From NCBI GenBank assembly GCA_027487795.1, contig JAIYCX010000015.1:1-64000 (forward strand): a DNA stretch of 64,000 nucleotides, read 5' to 3'. Within the stretch, counting starts at the first letter, position 1; each line of letters begins with the position of its first letter. Source of the DNA: Pseudomonadota bacterium (GTDB lineage: Bacteria > Bdellovibrionota_C > UBA2361 > SZUA-149 > DAOLCO01). Positions 60,640 through 64,000 of this stretch are shown here, one piece after another. The notes beneath the pieces are model-generated. The model ran no database searches. It was not told the origin of the DNA and saw only the letters and a list, made by a program, of their open reading frames with translations. A program made the position numbers and the translations under genes.

Positions 60640-60777
60640 ATAATTGTTCTTTAAATTTTTTTGTTTGGGTAGATTTTAGTAATAATATTGCATTCCTTTT
60701 TGCTTTTTAAAAGCTTTAAGCAATGCAATGTTGGCAGATTTATTAATGGTTTTTTTAAGAGAGATTCAGAGGTTATT
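60640..60777 (+). promoter_or_regulatory. leader of receiver-like gene 1 (GGGTAGA box)
   Basis: TTGTTTGGGTAGATTTTAGT with the box at 60666-60673, then a hairpin ATTGCATT...AATGCAAT (about 60687-60730) enclosing GCTT/AAGC, then GGTTTTTTT and AGAGG before the ATG. Nearly the same leader precedes the second copy. Confidence 0.6.
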
Positions 60778-61143
60778 ATGAAAGATGTAGTGATCTATAC
60801 TGCAGATGAAATTTTTTCACCTAAACTGAGGGAGGCTCTGCAAGGAGAAGCCCTTCATTTTTTCGATCATCAAAATCAAATTCGTTTAGGGTATTACTTG
60901 GCAAGAAATAAAATTAGTATCCTAATTGTTGATGCCTCAGCAGAAACGCTAGCTAGTGCGTGTCAAGTTTTCCAAACTTTCCAAGATTACAGTTTCGATA
61001 GAGATTACTTTGTACTTCGAGTGCTACTAGTACCCGAAGATGGAAGTACTTACGATACTGCTGAGCTCAAAGTCGATATGGTGGAGAAAAAGACTATTGA
61101 TATGAAAGTCTTTGCAGATAAAATTCAACAGCGTTTTAAATAA
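60778..61143 (+). CDS. small receiver-like protein, tandem copy 1
   Basis: 121 residues. VVIYTADEIF, ISILIVDASAETLASACQVF and FVLRVLLVPEDGSTYDT alternate like a response-regulator receiver fold, but with a degenerate acidic pocket, so phosphorylation is uncertain. Shares LIVDAS/LIIDAS, LRVLLVP-DGST and KVDMV with the next gene. ATG at 60778 chosen for its AGAGG and the matching start of copy 2. A terminator follows. Confidence 0.65.
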   Translation: MKDVVIYTADEIFSPKLREALQGEALHFFDHQNQIRLGYYLARNKISILIVDASAETLASACQVFQTFQDYSFDRDYFVLRVLLVPEDGSTYDTAELKVDMVEKKTIDMKVFADKIQQRFK

Positions 61144-61167
61144 CGATTAAGGTTTACAACTAACTAA

Positions 61168-61195
61168 AAGATGCTAAGAAATAAATCTTAGCATC
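61168..61195 (+). terminator. hairpin after receiver-like gene 1
   Basis: AGATGCTAAGA and TCTTAGCATCT form an 11-bp perfect stem, repeated identically after copy 2. Followed by CTGGAAAAATC, no T-run. The gap on to 61310 shows nothing else recognisable. Confidence 0.6.
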
Positions 61196-61310
61196 TCTGG
61201 AAAAATCTTGCTGACATTGTATTGTGTTTAACTAAAACTTTATCATGCTACAAAAGTGTCATGCCTTTGAAAGCAGGGACAAGGGAAAAAGAAGTGGGAT
61301 AACTTATTAG

Positions 61311-61475
61311 TCTAGAGCTTTTTTGTTGTGATAGGTAAATATAATTGTTCTTTAAATTTTTTTGTTTGGGTAGATTTTAGTAATAATATTGCATTCCTTT
61401 TTGTTTTTTTGAAAGTTGAAAGTAATGCAATGTTAGCAGATTTTAAAAAAAAGGTTCACTTTGAAAGGTTATTTT
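61311..61475 (+). promoter_or_regulatory. leader of receiver-like gene 2 (GGGTAGA box)
   Basis: Box TGGGTAGA at 61367-61374, ATTGCATT...AATGCAAT hairpin, then AAAAAAAAGGTTCAC and AAAGG. Upstream, ACTTATTAGTCTAGAGCTTTTTTT is a remnant of the MITE right end found at 60604-60627, showing the duplication included that junction. Confidence 0.6.
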
Positions 61476-61832
61476 ATGAAAAAAGTTGTGCTCTATACCA
61501 ATGATGCTGTTCTAAAAGAGATTTTTGGTAAGGCTATGAACGATGAAGGCATTGTCTATTACGAGGATCAGATAAGTTTAGGGATGCACTTCGGCGGTGG
61601 TGTTGTACCTAATGTCCTTATTATTGATGCCTCAGTTGATGGGCTAGAAGCTTCGTGTAAAAGTTTCGAAATTTTGGAATTAATATGTAAGGTTAAAAAA
61701 GTACTTCGAGTGCTACTAGTGCCTGGAGATGGATCGACTCACGATGCGACTAGATACAAAGTCGATATGGTGAAAGAAAAGCCTTTTGATATTACAGTCT
61801 TTTTAGAAGAAATTCGACAACTTCTTAAGTAA
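61476..61832 (+). CDS. small receiver-like protein, tandem copy 2
   Basis: 118 residues, paralogue of the gene at 60778, with VVLYTNDAVLKEIFGKAM, NVLIIDASVDGLEASCKSF and LRVLLVPGDGSTHDAT. ATG at 61476 chosen because AAAGG lies 8 bases upstream; an in-frame TTG five codons earlier is rejected. Leader and 3' hairpin are better conserved than the protein, as with the 15.3/16.6 kb duplication. Confidence 0.65.
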   Translation: MKKVVLYTNDAVLKEIFGKAMNDEGIVYYEDQISLGMHFGGGVVPNVLIIDASVDGLEASCKSFEILELICKVKKVLRVLLVPGDGSTHDATRYKVDMVKEKPFDITVFLEEIRQLLK

Positions 61833-61857
61833 CGATTAAGGTTTACTGCTAACTAAT

Positions 61858-61885
61858 AGATGCTAAGAAATAAATCTTAGCATCT
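61858..61885 (+). terminator. hairpin after receiver-like gene 2
   Basis: Same AGATGCTAAGA/TCTTAGCATCT stem and following bases as at 61168. Confidence 0.6.
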
Positions 61886-61937
61886 CTGGAAAAATCTTGC
61901 TGACATTGTATTATCCTTCTGATCTAAAAGCTCTGAA

Positions 61938-63932
61938 CTATTGGACTACCTTACTAAAACTCTCCCCATTAAATATATAAGGCTCATAGTTTGGATATAG
62001 TGAAATTAAGTTAACATTAAGCTCTCTTAAGTCTTTCACTACTATAAAATCTCCATCTAAGTTAGGACTATTAACTCTCATGTGCGGTTCATAGTTAGTG
62101 TAGTCTTGGAGATTATTTTTTAAATCGTATTTTAACTCTTCTGTACATTCTCTAGTTAAGGTTCTATTTGGGTCAAGTAGTAAACTTGGATCAAAGTTAG
62201 CTTTATAGCTTTTAAGTTGTGGTTTAATGTCTAGATCTATATTAGTTTTTACTAGACTAATTTCTTCTTCAAGTTTTTCTTTATTTTTAGCTTTAACAAG
62301 TTCGTCAAGATAACAATGATCTATGTGAGAATAAGCTATTTGTGAATCTGAAGCTGAGATACCAAGCCCACGAATTCTAGAAAAAATCCTAACTCCCCAT
62401 GAAGATTTAACAAAGATTAACCCGCGTTCTATGCCGCTTTCTTTTGCTTTTGAAACTAAATCTATTTTCATAGATCCTAGACCAGTGCTGTATTGATGAA
62501 AACGGGCTGGAATTGAAATAGTAGCAGAATAAACTAAGCAGGAGATGAATATGGATGTAGAAAAGTGTTTATATTTAACAGGTTTTAATAGTTTGAAAAT
62601 ATGTATTGTTTTATCTTCAAAAATATTTGTCGTAAATGAATGTATCGCATATGCACTAAGAGGTACTAAGCCTATTAAACTAGAATATAAAAATCTTGGC
62701 CCAAGAAATGAATCTCTATGCCAGTAGAAGAAGTAGAATGCTGGGAAAATTATAGTGATTGCTAGTAATCTTTTAAACCAGAGGTGGGTACTTTTTTGAG
62801 TGAATATAAGAACACTAATGGGAAGTAAGGCAGGGATAGGCCATTCAAAAAGATAGTCTTGTAAAAGTTGTAAGTCTACGAGCTCGTTTCTAAGTCCAGT
62901 TAATGGGGTATGATGTATTCCCCAGGGAGACATGTGGAAACCTAAGTTATGTCCTGCACCCCAAAGTTTGATGTATCCTGCGAGTAAGTACTCACCGGTA
63001 GTAAGTTTATTATATACTAGAAGAGAGAATACTGAGGGTAGGGCACATAATGCAGAAATAAATATTAGTATTTTATCTTTAATAAAACTAGAAAAAATAG
63101 CAGGAATAAAAACTATTCCGATAACAATAGCATCAAGTGGCCTTACTAAGAGGGTTAGCGATAGAAAAAAAATGAACAAACAAAAGTTTAGTCTTTTATT
63201 TGTTCTTTCATATATTTCAATATTAAATACACTAAGTGTTATGAGTAATAGTGTAGTAGTATGGTTCATATAACTACTACCTAGAAATATAAAGAAGGGG
63301 CAAAATGCTAAGAGTAGTAAAGTAATTTTAGTGACTTCTGAGCCAAATATATTTTTACTAAATCTATATATAAAATAAGAACTAAGCGAAGATATAATAA
63401 CGGGAATTAGCCAAACTTTTTTTATTAAGATTCCAAGTACTAAAAGTAGTGAATGACCGGGAGGATATTGTCCAAACCAGCCGTATCTGCAAGCTCCACA
63501 TCTTCCATTTTCGCTCCAATCATCAAATAGCATATGTTGAGTAACAAAAAATTCATGGATTGGAGGAAGTTTCGCTTTTAATTGACCAAATGAGAAAATC
63601 TGCGCTTGAAAAAGTTGCACTATCGAGTCAATGATAAGTGGTTTGTGTTCAAAAACGTATATTTGGCTACCAATTAGAGAAGAAATTATTATTAGAAAGA
63701 AAAATATATTAGGAATTTTATAGAATAGCCTATTAAGCTTAGAGCCGATCTTATCAAAAAATGAACTTCCGATTAATGCAAGTAATAGCCAGTTAGAAAG
63801 TAAAATAATAGAGATAGATAAAATCCATATCTTAGGAGGAGTACCGCCCTTATAGCCTTTTATTTCACCAAAAATACTTTCCAGCGGAAGAAAGCAAATT
63901 AAAAAAAGAAATAAGCTATATAATTTTAGCAA
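61938..63932 (-). CDS. GT-C-type membrane glycosyltransferase
   Basis: 664 residues with about eleven membrane helices in the first 450 and a soluble C-terminal part. The first long loop after helix 3 (about 120-160) has acidic MLFDDWSENGRC and FGQYPPGHSLLLVLG, the layout of PMT/ArnT-like enzymes that use lipid-linked sugars. It probably glycosylates an envelope component. No specific subfamily recognised. Confidence 0.72.
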   Translation of the reverse strand: MLKLYSLFLFLICFLPLESIFGEIKGYKGGTPPKIWILSISIILLSNWLLLALIGSSFFDKIGSKLNRLFYKIPNIFFFLIIISSLIGSQIYVFEHKPLIIDSIVQLFQAQIFSFGQLKAKLPPIHEFFVTQHMLFDDWSENGRCGACRYGWFGQYPPGHSLLLVLGILIKKVWLIPVIISSLSSYFIYRFSKNIFGSEVTKITLLLLAFCPFFIFLGSSYMNHTTTLLLITLSVFNIEIYERTNKRLNFCLFIFFLSLTLLVRPLDAIVIGIVFIPAIFSSFIKDKILIFISALCALPSVFSLLVYNKLTTGEYLLAGYIKLWGAGHNLGFHMSPWGIHHTPLTGLRNELVDLQLLQDYLFEWPIPALLPISVLIFTQKSTHLWFKRLLAITIIFPAFYFFYWHRDSFLGPRFLYSSLIGLVPLSAYAIHSFTTNIFEDKTIHIFKLLKPVKYKHFSTSIFISCLVYSATISIPARFHQYSTGLGSMKIDLVSKAKESGIERGLIFVKSSWGVRIFSRIRGLGISASDSQIAYSHIDHCYLDELVKAKNKEKLEEEISLVKTNIDLDIKPQLKSYKANFDPSLLLDPNRTLTRECTEELKYDLKNNLQDYTNYEPHMRVNSPNLDGDFIVVKDLRELNVNLISLYPNYEPYIFNGESFSKVVQ

Positions 63933-63940
63933 AGCGTTCC

Positions 63941-64000
63941 TTAGTAAGCTCTAACTAATCTCTCTACATGCCCAAGAATAAACTCATTAAAACTACTTAA
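63941..64000 (-). CDS. C-terminal end of a gene running off the window
   Basis: The minus strand is open from the edge to a TAA at 63943-63941, reading SSFNEFILGHVERLVRAY at the end. It is co-directional with, and 9 bases before, the glycosyltransferase start, as expected for an operon neighbour. Family not recognised from 19 residues. Confidence 0.35.
   Translation of the reverse strand, partial: LSSFNEFILGHVERLVRAY

Noticed and set aside
1-64000. CRISPR array
   Set aside because: I looked for regularly spaced 25-40 bp direct repeats and saw none; the repeats present are palindromic or single pairs, and no cas gene is present.

Overview
The window is bacterial chromosome of low G+C. The phylum is not clear from sequence alone: there are TadE/TadG-type pilus proteins, a lipoprotein, an FrhB-type ferredoxin protein, ScpA/ScpB, RecN and a long GlgA, but no ribosomal marker. 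Two kinds of DNA alternate. The background is A+T-rich (20 of 60 bases G+C in each of two lines I counted, at 27001 and 58021), and its genes mostly lack a visible Shine-Dalgarno sequence. Islands at about 1.1-19.5, 31.7-32.5, 41.5-46.3 and 60.7-61.9 kb are richer in G+C (29 of 60 bases in lines at 8041 and 45301). Their genes have long structured leaders and mostly clear Shine-Dalgarno sequences.

Left part (1-19.5 kb): a cut IS30-like transposase, a probably truncated gene and tRNA-Ala(GGC) are followed by a minus-strand NAD+ locus. It encodes NAD+ synthetase (NadE), a nicotinate/nicotinamide mononucleotide adenylyltransferase, PRPP synthetase, nicotinate phosphoribosyltransferase and a nicotinamidase: the whole nicotinamide-to-NAD+ route plus its PRPP supply. 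The nicotinamidase lies inside a TerY-P-type operon: PP2C phosphatase, kinase with zinc ribbon, nicotinamidase, vWA protein, small helical protein. Next come a TrmB-like regulator, a Fic enzyme, two duplicated membrane-anchored proteins with near-identical leaders, and two proteins resembling the SLOG/LSDAT nucleotide-sensor superfamily.

The striking point is the control regions. Most island transcription units begin with an A+T-rich -10-like stretch followed by the octamer CGGGTAGA (or TGGGTAGA), then a terminator-like hairpin, then a T-run starting GGTTTT, then the ribosome binding site. The same arrangement precedes an inositol-monophosphatase-like gene at 32.5 kb and two receiver-like genes at 61 kb; a variant precedes the 41.6 and 43.5 kb units. 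I read this as one regulon controlling NAD+ synthesis, a kinase/phosphatase/vWA signalling module and SLOG-like sensors.

Middle part (19.8-41.5 kb): an envelope-glycan group (alpha/beta-fold protein, glycosyltransferase-methyltransferase fusion, FrhB protein), an epimerase and a FliB-like methylase, TadE/TadG-like pilus genes with an M23 peptidase, a MazF-type toxin-antitoxin pair, a lipoprotein-NadK-RecN operon, a phosphoribosyltransferase, a DUF4143 ATPase, 5-formyl-THF cyclo-ligase and thiol peroxidase.

Right part (41.5-64 kb): two transcription units encoding membrane proteins that share a new C-terminal domain and are flanked by inverted 12-mers; surface or envelope proteins; a HelD-like helicase; a large starch synthase; ThyA-FolA; ScpA-ScpB-RluB; two tandem receiver-like genes; and a GT-C glycosyltransferase. 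Long palindromic elements of at least four families lie in the intergenic spaces.
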